Assembly (NCBI GenBank): GCA_002483145.1
Contig: DLHJ01000013.1
Coordinates: forward strand, 124,001-188,000
Reading direction: 5' to 3'
Length of the DNA: 64,000 nt
Source: Cellvibrio sp. UBA7671
GTDB lineage: Bacteria > Pseudomonadota > Gammaproteobacteria > Pseudomonadales > Cellvibrionaceae
Under the pieces are notes generated by a model that was not told the origin of the DNA, did no database searches, and worked only from the letters and a program-made list of their open reading frames with translations. The translations under genes were made by a program, and so were the position numbers. How positions within the stretch are numbered: position 1 is the first letter of the stretch; every line of letters starts with the position of its first letter. Below, piece after piece: positions 37,741 to 47,341 of the stretch.

Positions 37741-39216
37741 ATGAATCGTTTAAACAAAAATGTAATTGCTGACTTACCGAAAGATATTATTCTGCCCAGC
37801 TATGATCGCAGCGCATTAAAGCCGGGCATTGTGCACTTGGGCATAGGTGCATTTCATCGCGCTCACCAGGCATTTTATACCGAGGCGGCATTGAATAAAT
37901 TTGGTGGCAATTGGGGAATCATCGGTAGCAGTCTACGTTCGGCGAGTGTGCGCGATCAATTAGTACCACAGGATTGCCTCTACACCTTGGTTGAACGCTC
38001 CGGGGAAGGTGAAAAATTACAAATTATTGGCGCTGTGCTCGATACGCTTGTGGGGCCGGAAAACCCTGCAGCATTGGTTGCACAGATGGCCGCCAGCAAT
38101 ATAAAAATTGTCTCGCTGACCATTACCGAAAAAGGTTACTGCCACGATCCGGCAACCGGTAATTTAAATCTCGCTCACCCCGATATTATTCACGACCTTG
38201 AACATCTGGATGCACCGGCTTCTGCCATTGGTTTTCTTGTCGCCGCATTAAAACATCGTTTCGATAATAATCAAAAAGCATTTACGCTACTCAGCTGCGA
38301 TAACCTGCCCAACAACGGCGAAGTATTGGAAAAAGTCGTTACCCAATTTGCCCAAAAAATTTCACCGGAATTTTCCGCCTGGATAAAAGCAAACGCTACT
38401 TTCCCTTGCACCATGATTGACCGTATTGTGCCAGCAACAACCGAGGATGACCGTCGCGATATTGAAGCTCGTATGGGAGTGCGCGATGAAGGAATGGTGG
38501 TATGCGAACCTTTTACGCAATGGGTAGTAGAAGATAAATTTGCCGATGGCCGCCCAGAGTGGGACAAGGTCGGTGTGTTGTTAGTTGAAGATGTGCGCGT
38601 GTTTGAGAAAATCAAATTGCGTTTATTAAACGGTGCGCACTCCACCATGGCCTACACAGGTTATCTTTCCGGCTTCCAATACATCAGCGAAGTTATGGAG
38701 CAACCAGCGTTCGTCAATCTGGTAAAAACCTATATGGCGCGCGAGGCGGGTGAAACTGTTGTCGCGCCAGCGGGTTTTGATATCGAGGCATACAAACAAC
38801 AATTGCGCGAACGTTTCTCTAATAAGGCCTTGAAGCACCGCACCTGGCAAATCGCAATGGATGGTTCGCAAAAATTACCACAGCGGTTATTGGAAACCCT
38901 GCGCGAACAATTAGCGGGTAATGGCCATATCGATATTTTGTGCTTGGGTGTTGCAGCCTGGATTCGCTATGTATCAGGTGTTGATGAAAAAGGTGCGGTC
39001 ATTGAAGTTTCAGATCCACTCGCTAAAGAATTGCGCGCGGCTTGCGATGCCAATCAAAGTAATCCTGCGGGCATGGTAAAGGCGGTAGTCGGAATACAAA
39101 AAGTATTTGGTGCTGATTTAATTAATGAAACGCGTTTTGTTGAAACGACCACACAGTGGTTGGAGCGCTTTTACGCTAAAGGTGTATTAGCATCGGTACA
39201 GGATGCATTTAATTAA
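37741..39216 (+). CDS. UxuB-like hexuronate reductase (mannitol dehydrogenase family)
   Basis: An NAD-dependent long-chain polyol dehydrogenase of 491 residues. The run PGIVHLGIGAFHRAHQAFYT, the TITEKGYCHDPATGNLNLAHP stretch, CTMIDRIVPATT, the catalytic lysine region KLRLLNGAHSTMAYTGYL and HRTWQIAMDGSQKLPQRLLE closely follow E. coli UxuB, fructuronate reductase. The nearby dehydratase is UxaA, which takes altronate rather than mannonate, so this enzyme may reduce tagaturonate here, or fructuronate feeding a mannonate dehydratase encoded elsewhere. It lies divergent from kdgK. Confidence 0.85.
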   Translation: MNRLNKNVIADLPKDIILPSYDRSALKPGIVHLGIGAFHRAHQAFYTEAALNKFGGNWGIIGSSLRSASVRDQLVPQDCLYTLVERSGEGEKLQIIGAVLDTLVGPENPAALVAQMAASNIKIVSLTITEKGYCHDPATGNLNLAHPDIIHDLEHLDAPASAIGFLVAALKHRFDNNQKAFTLLSCDNLPNNGEVLEKVVTQFAQKISPEFSAWIKANATFPCTMIDRIVPATTEDDRRDIEARMGVRDEGMVVCEPFTQWVVEDKFADGRPEWDKVGVLLVEDVRVFEKIKLRLLNGAHSTMAYTGYLSGFQYISEVMEQPAFVNLVKTYMAREAGETVVAPAGFDIEAYKQQLRERFSNKALKHRTWQIAMDGSQKLPQRLLETLREQLAGNGHIDILCLGVAAWIRYVSGVDEKGAVIEVSDPLAKELRAACDANQSNPAGMVKAVVGIQKVFGADLINETRFVETTTQWLERFYAKGVLASVQDAFN

Positions 39217-39224
39217 CACCTACT

Positions 39225-39289
39225 GTCGTCATACCCGCGCGCGGGTGTCCAGCTTTTAAAATGGATCCCCACTTCGCGAGGATGACGAC
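39225..39289. repeat. Intergenic inverted-repeat element
   Basis: GTCGTCAT (39225-39232) pairs with ATGACGAC (39282-39289), enclosing the palindrome CCCGCGCGCGGG and a GGATCCCC...CGCGAGG half. It resembles the widespread class of genomic palindromes beginning GTCATTCCCGCG that are found between genes in many proteobacteria. It lies directly after the uxuB-like gene. Confidence 0.75.
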
Positions 39290-39375
39290 TCCCTGCTCAT
39301 CCTTTACTCCCATCTCTGCTTGGGAGCGTATACACTAAAATCATTTACAAATTCTTACTAAGCGGAGATTAATTA

Positions 39376-40479
39376 ATGATCGCTCGCCTGTTGTTTCGAA
39401 CCTATTGCATTATCCTCGCAACATTCATTATCTCCGGCTGCACCAATCAACCCAAGTCCACATACAATGCACTGGTGAGCCAGACCGCCAAACCTGCGGC
39501 TAACAGTTTTACCAGTATCCAGGCTGCACTCGATGCTGCACCCATCAACTCTCCGGTGCCCTACACCATATTTATCGCCGCTGGTGATTACTACGAAAAA
39601 CTTAATGTCACTAAACCCAATATCCTGTTGCTGGGCGAAAGCGCAAATACAACTCGTATTTATTACGATGCCTATGCCGGAAAAACTTATGCAGAGGGGA
39701 AAACCTGGGGCACACCTGGCTCGGCAACAGTTACCATCCGTGCAACCAACATCCAAGTGCACCAACTGACTATCGAAAATACCTTTGATTTTTTAAGCAA
39801 TGATGCACTGGCAAATGATGATGCAAAACGCGTAGCCAACAGCCAGGCAGTTGCATTATTTTTGGATGCAGGCAGCGACAAATTTTTAGCACGCGATGTC
39901 CGCTTATTAGGTTATCAAGATACCTTGTTCGTAAATTCCGGCCGCAGCTGGTTTGATAAAAGCTTTATCGCTGGCAATGTCGATTTTATTTTCGGTAAAG
40001 GCAATGCACTGTTTACTGATTCCGAAATCCGCACGCTCGGGCGCGGCAAGCCCAATAACCCGCATGGTTATCTCGTTGCCCCATCAACACAAATTGCCGA
40101 TGAATTCGGGTTAACTTTTATCGATTGCAAACTCACCCGCACCGAAGCAGCTCCCGATAATTCCGTCCCGCTCGGCCGCCCCTGGCACCCCACCACCCAA
40201 TTTGCCGATGGCCGCTACGCCGACCCTAACGCAATTGGCAAAGCAGTATTTATTAATACCTGGATGGATTCCCACATTACCCTCGATGGTTGGTATTCCA
40301 TGAATGGCACCGCAAAAGACGGAACCAAAATTCCTTTCTTGCCGGAAGACGCACGTTTCTTTGAGTACAACAGCAGTGGCCCAGGCGCAGTGGTTAATAG
40401 CAAACGTCGTCAATTAAGTGGTGAAGAAGTAAAAAATTATACGCGCGAAAAAATATTGGGAGATTGGCGGCTGGATTAG
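39376..40479 (+). CDS. Pectin methylesterase, CE8 family, lipoprotein
   Basis: Removes methyl esters from homogalacturonan so that polygalacturonases and lyases can act. The 367-residue protein has a lipoprotein signal (ATFIISGC, lipobox cysteine near residue 22). The CE8 beta-helix motifs are in order: FTSIQAALDAAP at the start, the QAVALFLDAGSDKF oxyanion region, LLGYQDTLF with the first catalytic aspartate, GNVDFIFGKGNALF with the second, and PLGRPWHPTTQF with the arginine. It follows the uxuB-like gene on the same strand and converges with the thioredoxin-like gene. Confidence 0.93.
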   Translation: MIARLLFRTYCIILATFIISGCTNQPKSTYNALVSQTAKPAANSFTSIQAALDAAPINSPVPYTIFIAAGDYYEKLNVTKPNILLLGESANTTRIYYDAYAGKTYAEGKTWGTPGSATVTIRATNIQVHQLTIENTFDFLSNDALANDDAKRVANSQAVALFLDAGSDKFLARDVRLLGYQDTLFVNSGRSWFDKSFIAGNVDFIFGKGNALFTDSEIRTLGRGKPNNPHGYLVAPSTQIADEFGLTFIDCKLTRTEAAPDNSVPLGRPWHPTTQFADGRYADPNAIGKAVFINTWMDSHITLDGWYSMNGTAKDGTKIPFLPEDARFFEYNSSGPGAVVNSKRRQLSGEEVKNYTREKILGDWRLD

Positions 40480-40509
40480 ATTAGGTCGCTACCTTTAAGA
40501 AGCTAGGTA

Positions 40510-41037
40510 TCACCTTATTTTTTCTTCATTTGCAGGGCCTTGAAACTGCGTGTCATCCATAGGCAAACCATCTCTTTGTGTTGGGTCTCGCTCTACAAGC
40601 AACCAGAGTATTTTTAGTTGTGAGTTCTCCTTAATAAAAGTCTCTACCTCTTTCATCTGATCCTGGCATGGCCAGCAGTTTTCTGCCCAATACTGCACAA
40701 ATACATATTTATAGCCCTTGGTTGCATCAAATGAAAATGCGCTATTGGGTGGAATAACTGCCGCAGCAAGTACGGTTTTTAATTGTCGAGTACCAGTTGT
40801 AGGTTTTTGCAGTGCCTGTGCCAGGCCATCTTTAAAATTAGTTGGTATGATTTTGCTGTGGTAAATACTAATTTGATCGGCGTTAAAAACTTCGAGCTCG
40901 GGCAACGCGTAGGCTTTCATATCATTTTTTTTAAGTGTTTCGTACATTGCAATTGGCGGTATACGTAATTCAATGCGTTCTGCTTTTGCCAAAAGCGGGA
41001 ATAAAAAAAATAGAATAAAAATCCTGATGTTTTTCAT
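40510..41037 (-). CDS. Thioredoxin-fold periplasmic protein with a CWPC motif
   Basis: A 175-residue protein with a signal peptide (MKNIRIFILFFLFPLLAKA). The C-terminal half has the start of a thioredoxin fold, YVFVQYWAENCWPCQDQMKEV, where CWPC replaces the usual CGPC. The second half of the fold looks short, and the usual cis-proline is not evident, so the domain may be cut down. The N-terminal half has no known motif. I chose the ATG at 41037; upstream in-frame codons to 41118 would precede the signal peptide. Function unknown. It is upstream of no partner on its strand and stands after the ABC exporter operon's terminator. Confidence 0.65.
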   Translation of the reverse strand: MKNIRIFILFFLFPLLAKAERIELRIPPIAMYETLKKNDMKAYALPELEVFNADQISIYHSKIIPTNFKDGLAQALQKPTTGTRQLKTVLAAAVIPPNSAFSFDATKGYKYVFVQYWAENCWPCQDQMKEVETFIKENSQLKILWLLVERDPTQRDGLPMDDTQFQGPANEEKIR

Positions 41038-41072
41038 GGGGTAGAAATTCCTGTTATCTCTATAGCGATAGG

Positions 41073-41101
41073 GAAAAAGACCCCACCTAAAAATGGTGGG
41101 G
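41073..41101 (-). terminator. Terminator of the ABC exporter operon
   Basis: On the minus strand CCCCACC-ATTTTTA-GGTGGGG is followed by TCTTTTTCCC, 65 bases after the permease stop. Confidence 0.82.
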
Positions 41102-41165
41102 CTAAGACTTCCTGTCAATGCGGGGCTGAGGGATGGCTATGGTCGCCCCTTATTGGTTTAGGAAT

Positions 41166-43661
41166 TTATTCGTCGCGTAGCACTTCGGCCGGGCGTAAAT
41201 GACCAATGCTGAGCGAGTGAAGCGTGACAGTGAGCCACACTACCAATAAAGAAATCGCCAGTGCGGCAGCGCAGAATACGGGCAACCATAACGCCAATGA
41301 AAAGTGTTGATGAAAATTCTCCAACCAACTGCTAACCGCATAAAGTGCAATTGGCCAGGCAATCAAATTAGCAAGAATGGCAATTAAGGAAAAATCGCGA
41401 TTTAACAAGTGAATAATTTGCGAATGTTTTGCTCCATGTAATTTACGTAGCGCAATTTCACGTGCGCGCTTTTGCGTATTGAGCGCAGTGATTCCATAAA
41501 TTCCCAAAAGCCCAATCATCAGCGCGACTAGCGCAAACCCCGACATAAATAATTGCAGTCGCCGTTCATTGCGGTAGCGGTCTACAAGGGAGTTGGCAAA
41601 TAGCCAGTGGTGCGGTGGTGTGCCTGCCGCGTTAGTCCAGAGGGATTTAATACTTTCAATTTCTTGCGGGCTCAGTTCATGATCAAAATTCATCGCGAAT
41701 GGCATACCACCCACGCCAATAGAGTTGAGTGTCATATACATGCAATCCAAGGGGGCTTTTTTGTGGTCGCCTATATGGACGTTCTCAATGACACCAATAA
41801 TCTTTGCTGAAGGTCCGATAGGCCTTCCTGGTTGTTTGAATACGTCAATGGTTTGGCCTAGCGCCTCTTGGGGCGATGAAAATCCCAGCGCTGCAATTGT
41901 TGCACGGCAGAGGATGGCGTCCATTGGGTCGTTCTGGTCCCTTGAGAAAGGTTTGTTCAAACTCGTGTTAATGTTTTCTTTTGTTCCGGCGATTAAGGCA
42001 ATGCCATAGGTTTCAAAATAATCCGCATCAATTACCCAATCATAAATAACCTTTTTTTCACGCAGCTCGTCATTCACCATGGAGCTAATATCCATCGTAT
42101 GTTCATTGCGTCCGGGAATATCGCCCATAGGCGATGCTGCTGCAATAAAGCCGGGCATCTTGGCTAATTCTTGCTTAAGGGGTTCGCGCTGAATTTTGCC
42201 GAGACTGGTGCTGCCCTGCCCGATAACCATAACAATTCCCTCCGTTTTATAACCCGGCTGATATTGATTGATCAATTTGAGTTGGCCGTGAATAGCCGCA
42301 AGGCCAATCACCAGGGACACTAACGCAATAAATTGAACCAGTAGCAATAAATTGCGCGTAATAATGGATGCAGGGGTTTCGGTTGAGCGATTCGCACGCA
42401 GAATAATAGCCGGATTCATTCTGGAAAAATAAATGGCGGGATAGCAGGCAATTAGTAGCGATACCAACAGCACCATGGCAGCGCAGATAAGTGCCAATAC
42501 GGGGCTCACGAAAATTCCATCCACTAGTGGAAACTGCAACAGTCCAGCCAAGTGAGGCAGAAATAGTTCGCAAATAATCAGCGCCAACAAAAACGCTACA
42601 GCGACATACACTAAATTTTCCAGCCAGTACTGCGCCACTAACTGCGCAATACCCGCGCCCTGCATACGCCTCAGTGCAACTTCTTTTTGCCGTGCGACAT
42701 ATCCAGCCAATCCAAGGCTAATAAAATTTCCAATAGCGACGATCAAAATGACTATTCCAAGTAATGATAGGATCATTACGCGTGTGCGGTTACCATCACT
42801 TGTCTTGTCGTTCATGTGGCGGTCAGCAATCGGCATTAGGGAATACTTTACACGTCTATATTTATTTTCTTCCTCATCGGTAGATAGACTGAGCTCACCC
42901 GCTTTATTCAGTAGGGTCTCTATATCGCTTTTAGCGATGCTTATTTTCGCTTTTATATAAGTGTCGCGTATATAAGACGCTTGATCAGCTTGAATAGTTG
43001 GATATTGCAAACGGGGAAAAAAGATAGATGGCTGAATATGGCTGCGTGAGTTATCTATAGCGACTACCGCAATAATGCGCACCTGCTGCAATGCCGGTCG
43101 CTCACCTGAATGCTGTTGTGTCACTGTTGGTATGAGGCGGAATTGCAGTACTTTCCCCAAAGGATTGTCTTGGCCAAAAATCTGCTCTGCAATAGTCTGG
43201 CTAATAACGGCAACATCGGGATGCTGGGAAAAAGTGCTGATGTCACCGGCCAATACCTCTGGTTGGAAAATAGTTAAAAAATCAGGGTCAACTTGAGTAA
43301 TGGGCATCGGCTTTGGCAGCGGTAAGGATTGTTTAGCGTCAATCAAACTGACTTCAGTATTGCTGCTTTCAACTTTTGTCATCCAGATCTGATCATTTAG
43401 GCTGGCGCGCAATTGCGGATAATGAATCTCGTTAATTCCATCCATTACATCCTGCCGGCTGCCAATCCGTGATTCGCTGCGCACTAAATAAATTTGATCG
43501 GCATCCTGCCAAAATGAATCCCAAGTTAGTTCACTGTAGTTAACAATAATCACCGTCAGCACTGCGGCCAATCCCAAACCCAGCCCAATAATTTTAATTG
43601 CGCTGTTAATTTTGTTCTTCACAAGATTGCGCAACGCAATAATCAAATAGTGTTTAAACAT
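41166..43661 (-). CDS. ABC transporter permease, MacB/FtsX-type
   Basis: An 831-residue inner-membrane permease of the ABC3 class: an N-terminal helix (MFKHYLIIALRNLVKNKINS leading in), a large periplasmic MacB_PCD-like domain to about residue 290, FtsX-type helices about 300-440, a second periplasmic domain, and a final helix group (LLGIYGITALNTQKRAREIALRKLHGAK; LPVFCAAALAISLLVVW). The repeated cytoplasmic ALRRMQGA and ALRKLHGA segments are the coupling loops of this family. With the ATPase and adaptor it would form a MacAB-like mechanotransmission exporter. The cargo is unknown; antimicrobial peptides, lipids or siderophores are all possible. Confidence 0.88.
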   Translation of the reverse strand: MFKHYLIIALRNLVKNKINSAIKIIGLGLGLAAVLTVIIVNYSELTWDSFWQDADQIYLVRSESRIGSRQDVMDGINEIHYPQLRASLNDQIWMTKVESSNTEVSLIDAKQSLPLPKPMPITQVDPDFLTIFQPEVLAGDISTFSQHPDVAVISQTIAEQIFGQDNPLGKVLQFRLIPTVTQQHSGERPALQQVRIIAVVAIDNSRSHIQPSIFFPRLQYPTIQADQASYIRDTYIKAKISIAKSDIETLLNKAGELSLSTDEEENKYRRVKYSLMPIADRHMNDKTSDGNRTRVMILSLLGIVILIVAIGNFISLGLAGYVARQKEVALRRMQGAGIAQLVAQYWLENLVYVAVAFLLALIICELFLPHLAGLLQFPLVDGIFVSPVLALICAAMVLLVSLLIACYPAIYFSRMNPAIILRANRSTETPASIITRNLLLLVQFIALVSLVIGLAAIHGQLKLINQYQPGYKTEGIVMVIGQGSTSLGKIQREPLKQELAKMPGFIAAASPMGDIPGRNEHTMDISSMVNDELREKKVIYDWVIDADYFETYGIALIAGTKENINTSLNKPFSRDQNDPMDAILCRATIAALGFSSPQEALGQTIDVFKQPGRPIGPSAKIIGVIENVHIGDHKKAPLDCMYMTLNSIGVGGMPFAMNFDHELSPQEIESIKSLWTNAAGTPPHHWLFANSLVDRYRNERRLQLFMSGFALVALMIGLLGIYGITALNTQKRAREIALRKLHGAKHSQIIHLLNRDFSLIAILANLIAWPIALYAVSSWLENFHQHFSLALWLPVFCAAALAISLLVVWLTVTLHSLSIGHLRPAEVLRDE

Positions 43662-43685
43662 AACTCATCCTTATTTTTAAGCTTA

Positions 43686-44369
43686 TCAAGCTGCCGCCAA
43701 TTGGCTTTGCGCAACAATTTTTCCGTCAAACAAATTAATACGGCGCTGGGCGTAGCTGGCGTGTTCGTTGGAGTGAGTGACTATCACCACTGTGGCGCCT
43801 TCTTGGTTTAAGGTCTTGAGCAAGCGCATCACTTCTTGGCCGTGTACAGAATCCAGATTTCCCGTAGGTTCGTCGGCAAGAATTAATTTGGGGTTGGCGA
43901 CCAGCGCGCGCGCAACTGCAACGCGCTGCTGCTGGCCGCCGGAGAGTTGGTTGGGCATGTGTTGCGCGCGGTGGGCAATTTCCATTTTTTCGATAACCGC
44001 TTGCACACGTGCTCGGCGCTCGGCCGCGGGAATTTTGTGGTAGAGCAGCGCCAGCTCGATATTTTCAAACACACTGAGTTCATCGATTAGATTAAAGCTC
44101 TGGAAAATAAAACCTATATTGTGTTTACGTAATTCACTTAATTTTGACTCGGAATGACGTGCAATATTATCGCCATTAAAAAAATAATCGCCTTGGTCCG
44201 GGTTGTCTAACATGCCCAGGATATTTAGCAGAGTCGATTTTCCACAACCCGATGGCCCCATGATGGCAACAAACTCACCTTGTTTGATCTCCAGGCTGAT
44301 ATTCCCCAGTGCTTTGGTTTCTATCGCTTCAGTGCGAAATATTTTGTCAATATTGTTAAGGCGTATCAT
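43686..44369 (-). CDS. ABC transporter ATP-binding protein, MacB/LolD-type
   Basis: A 227-residue ATPase. Walker A is GPSGCGKST, the Q-loop [10 protein letters not shown], the ABC signature [15 protein letters not shown], Walker [14 protein letters not shown] and the H-loop VTHS. Length and the opening [20 protein letters not shown] fit the LolD/MacB/FtsE subfamily, in which the nucleotide-binding domain is separate from the permease. It lies between the adaptor and permease genes on the same strand, with gaps of 32 and 24 bases. Confidence 0.95.
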   Translation of the reverse strand: MIRLNNIDKIFRTEAIETKALGNISLEIKQGEFVAIMGPSGCGKSTLLNILGMLDNPDQGDYFFNGDNIARHSESKLSELRKHNIGFIFQSFNLIDELSVFENIELALLYHKIPAAERRARVQAVIEKMEIAHRAQHMPNQLSGGQQQRVAVARALVANPKLILADEPTGNLDSVHGQEVMRLLKTLNQEGATVVIVTHSNEHASYAQRRINLFDGKIVAQSQLAAA

Positions 44370-44401
44370 GTTCTTCTCCCTGCTGTTTTTATATTGAATG
44401 T

Positions 44402-45658
44402 TTAGTAAATTTTCAGGAAATCAATATCGTTATAGGTGGTGTAGGGGCTAACAATGACACGCTCGTTTATATTCAAGCCTGCAAGCACTTCGATAAACTG
44501 GCTATTGCGCCGCCCCAGTTTTATATCGCGCCGATAGGCACGCTTGCCATCGGCCGATACAACAAAAATCCAATGTCCGCCCGTATCCTGAAAAAAAGAA
44601 TTGTTGGGAATTAGTTGTGCAGGCTCATTAGCACCCATTTGCAAGCGTAACTGCAAGGTTTGACCGCGGCTGATATTGGCAGGCTGCGCGCTGGTAAACA
44701 CCAAATCAACACGGAATTGTCCATCAATGACCTGCGGGTAAATTTTTTTTATGCGCAGTGGAAATTCTTGCTGATCCACTTTTGCCAGTGCAGTTTGGTC
44801 AACCCGGGTACGGTTCATATAAAACTCGTCCATCTGTGCCATTAGCTTGAAATGATCCGGGTCATCAATTTGGCCAAAACGTTCGCCGGGCATCAATGAT
44901 TGCCCTGGCTCCAGATTAAATGCTGTCAGGCGGCCAGCAATAGGTGCCTTTACATTGAGGCTTGCTAAATTGGTGCGCGCAAAAGTTAAGTTGTTATTGA
45001 GCGATGTGACTGAATCGCGTAATTGCTTCATTTGCGCTGCTTGCAAGGCTTGGTCTACTTCGCGCGCTTCGCGGATTAATTGCTGGCGCTTTTTTAAATA
45101 GACCAGATTATCTTCAGTCTCTTTCAATTCTGCTGCGGAAATTAATTGCTGTTTTATTAGCGGGCGCATTCGCGCCAATCGTTGGCTCTCAATAGCTATT
45201 TGATGATCCAAATCATTCAAGTTGCGCTTATGTTCAAGATCGTTGCGCGCCAGATTTAATTCCTGAGTCTGCAATAAATTAATTTGCTCACTTACCTGCG
45301 CTTCGCGGGTGATGGATTCCAATTGCAGGCGGGTGTTGGAGATATCCACAATCGCCGCTCCCTCTTCAATCGTTGCTCCATCTTCCAAATGGATTTTTTC
45401 TACCCGTCCGCCTTCAATCGCATCAAGATAAAGCGTGCGGAAGGGCATCACCTCGCCGCGCAGTGGAATTACATCTTCAAAAATTCCCTGTTGAACTGAC
45501 GCGATAACCAAATCCTTTACATCCACACGCAGTGTGCGCTCACTGCTTGGCGCGGCCATCACCCAGAGCGCGGCAAGCGCAGCAACCAGAAAGAGTGCGC
45601 TGATTACTTTGCGCCATTTCTGCCAAAAATTTATTTGTCTGGGTTTATCCATTGTCAT
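44402..45658 (-). CDS. HlyD/MacA-type membrane-fusion adaptor protein
   Basis: The periplasmic adaptor of the exporter. With the ATG at 45658 it has 418 residues: a short cytoplasmic start, one membrane helix (ISALFLVAALAALWVMAAP), a first lipoyl half (EGGRVEKIHLEDGATIEEGAAIVDI), a long coiled-coil hairpin (roughly residues 110-220), the second lipoyl half (LNVKAPIAGRLTAFNLEPGQSL) and beta-barrel domains. Starts are uncertain: a GTG at 45751 is also open but lies only about 12 bases after the predicted sigma-54 transcription start, and neither has a strong ribosome-binding site. It is the first gene of the exporter operon. Confidence 0.88.
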   Translation of the reverse strand: MTMDKPRQINFWQKWRKVISALFLVAALAALWVMAAPSSERTLRVDVKDLVIASVQQGIFEDVIPLRGEVMPFRTLYLDAIEGGRVEKIHLEDGATIEEGAAIVDISNTRLQLESITREAQVSEQINLLQTQELNLARNDLEHKRNLNDLDHQIAIESQRLARMRPLIKQQLISAAELKETEDNLVYLKKRQQLIREAREVDQALQAAQMKQLRDSVTSLNNNLTFARTNLASLNVKAPIAGRLTAFNLEPGQSLMPGERFGQIDDPDHFKLMAQMDEFYMNRTRVDQTALAKVDQQEFPLRIKKIYPQVIDGQFRVDLVFTSAQPANISRGQTLQLRLQMGANEPAQLIPNNSFFQDTGGHWIFVVSADGKRAYRRDIKLGRRNSQFIEVLAGLNINERVIVSPYTTYNDIDFLKIY

Positions 45659-45774
45659 TGGGGTCTTTTTATCAACTCGTTCGTTTTGTTGCGGCTTGAT
45701 TAAAAAATATCGCGCTATCAACGGCTTATCGCTCTGGGTAGCCTTATCCACCGAGCAGCGCTGCTACTTATGTC

Positions 45775-45789
45775 GCAACAGCTATGCCA
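45775..45789 (-). promoter_or_regulatory. Sigma-54 promoter of the ABC exporter operon
   Basis: The minus strand reads TGGCATAGCTGTTGC, a clear -24/-12 pair with correct spacing, predicting a start near 45763. It points into the adaptor gene and lies downstream of two operator-like palindromes next to the gene of a sigma-54 activator. Confidence 0.85.
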
Positions 45790-45854
45790 TTTAATAAAAG
45801 CCAATAATTTCAATTGGTTATCGTTGTTTTGGTAGGTGCCTCGTGGCTTGATGT

Positions 45855-45889
45855 GTTCGATTTCGAACGCTTGTTGTTCGCAATCGAAC
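45855..45889. promoter_or_regulatory. Two upstream activator sites for the adjacent sigma-54 regulator
   Basis: GTTCGATTTCGAAC (45855-45868) and GTTCGCAATCGAAC (45876-45889) both fit GTTCG-N4-CGAAC. Their centres are 21 bp apart (two turns) and about 99 and 120 bp upstream of the predicted exporter start, where enhancer-binding proteins usually bind. They are also close to the regulator's own start, so they may serve autoregulation. Confidence 0.72.
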
Positions 45890-45943
45890 GACATAAACTG
45901 CGATTACGCTCACTAGAAAACAATAATGCCAGGGATATTTCTC

Positions 45944-47341
45944 ATGACAGTAATTGCTGGACATCTGTTAGTGCTCGATGACGATGAGGATATTTTGTTG
46001 TCGGCGCGCCTGTTGCTCAAACGCCAGATAAAAACCTTGAGCTGTTTAAATGACGCGGCCGAGCTGCCAGAGTTTTTAGCGCATCACATGGTTGATGTAG
46101 TATTGCTGGATATGAATTTTACCCTCGGCGATAACTCTGGTCGCGATGGTTTTGAATGGCTCGCCTATTTGCGAACACATTATCCGCAGATTGTGGTAGT
46201 GGTGATGACGGCTTATGCCGGTGTTGAATTGGCGGTCAATGCGATTAAGGCGGGTGCAACAGATTTTGTGATAAAACCCTGGAGCAATGAAAAATTAATT
46301 GCGACTCTGCACAGCGCTGTGGCGTTGGCACAGGCGCGCAATAAAAACCAATTATTGCAGGGTGAAAATGTCGCATTGCGCGGTTCGTTAGAGCATTTGT
46401 CGCAGATGCAAAAGCCGGCTTGTTTTATCGGCGAGACAACCAGCATGCGTGAGCTACTGCGCAAACTTAGCCTCTGCGCACCTACCGAAGCCAATGTTTT
46501 AATTTTGGGTGAAAATGGTTCCGGTAAAGAGTTACTCGCACGTGAGATTCACGCGCGCTCCAAACGCGCCGGCAATATTTTTATGGCTATTGATATGGGC
46601 GCAATTCCGGAAAATCTATTTGAATCGGAATTGTTTGGCTATAAAAAAGGGGCGTTTACCGGTGCAAATGAAAATCGCATGGGGAGATTGGTCGCCGCCA
46701 ACGGCGGGACTTTATTCCTCGATGAAATCGCCAATCTTGCACTGCATCTGCAGGTAAAGTTGTTGCGTGTGCTGGAGCAACGCCAGGTAACACCAGTTGG
46801 CGATGAAAAACCCTTTGCATTAAATGTGCGTGTTATTGCCGCAACTAATGCTAGCTACGTGCACTTAACGGATGAGCGGCAATTTCGCCAGGATTTATTA
46901 TATCGCCTGAATACCGTAGAACTTACTCTGCCGCCGCTGCGCGAACGCAAAGACGATATCCCATTGTTAGCCGATCATTTCCTTAGCGTTTATGCACAAA
47001 AATATCAACGCAAAAAGCCACTACTTAGCCACAAAGCGCTGGCCGCACTGCAGGAATATTCCTGGCCAGGCAATGTGCGTGCGCTAAATCATGCCATTGA
47101 GCGGGCGCTGGTGTTGAGTGATAAAGATACCTTGCAAGCGGAAGATTTTGCCCTCGCACCTGTGGCTGAAAATTCTCTATCTGATTCAGTACAAACTAAC
47201 TGTTTAAATTTGGAAATATTAGAGCGCAATGCAGTTGAGAAGGCGCTAAAAAAACATGCGGGCAATATTTCACAAGCGGCGCGGGAATTGGGCTTAACGC
47301 GCATGGCGCTCTATCGCAGGATGGAAAAACATGATCTCTAA
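45944..47341 (+). CDS. Sigma-54-dependent response regulator (NtrC family)
   Basis: A 465-residue enhancer-binding protein in three domains: a receiver (DDDED acidic pocket, phospho-acceptor aspartate in VVLLDMNF, lysine in VIKPW) to about residue 120; an AAA+ domain with Walker A GENGSGKE, the sigma-54 contact loop GAFTGA, Walker B GTLFLDEI and the RFRQDLLYRLN-like arginine region; and a Fis-type HTH at the end (AARELGLTRMALYRRMEKH). I chose ATG 45944 with AGGGA upstream; an ATG 18 bases earlier has no ribosome-binding site. It overlaps the kinase gene by 11 bases. Its likely target is the divergent exporter operon. Confidence 0.94.
   Translation: MTVIAGHLLVLDDDEDILLSARLLLKRQIKTLSCLNDAAELPEFLAHHMVDVVLLDMNFTLGDNSGRDGFEWLAYLRTHYPQIVVVVMTAYAGVELAVNAIKAGATDFVIKPWSNEKLIATLHSAVALAQARNKNQLLQGENVALRGSLEHLSQMQKPACFIGETTSMRELLRKLSLCAPTEANVLILGENGSGKELLAREIHARSKRAGNIFMAIDMGAIPENLFESELFGYKKGAFTGANENRMGRLVAANGGTLFLDEIANLALHLQVKLLRVLEQRQVTPVGDEKPFALNVRVIAATNASYVHLTDERQFRQDLLYRLNTVELTLPPLRERKDDIPLLADHFLSVYAQKYQRKKPLLSHKALAALQEYSWPGNVRALNHAIERALVLSDKDTLQAEDFALAPVAENSLSDSVQTNCLNLEILERNAVEKALKKHAGNISQAARELGLTRMALYRRMEKHDL

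Noticed and set aside
39225-39289. Possible CRISPR-like palindrome
   Set aside because: Only one unit, no regular spacers and no cas genes; it fits a common intergenic inverted repeat.
41166-45751. RND efflux pump
   Set aside because: The adaptor is of a type shared with RND pumps, but the partners are an ABC ATPase and an FtsX-type permease, so this is a MacAB-like ABC exporter.
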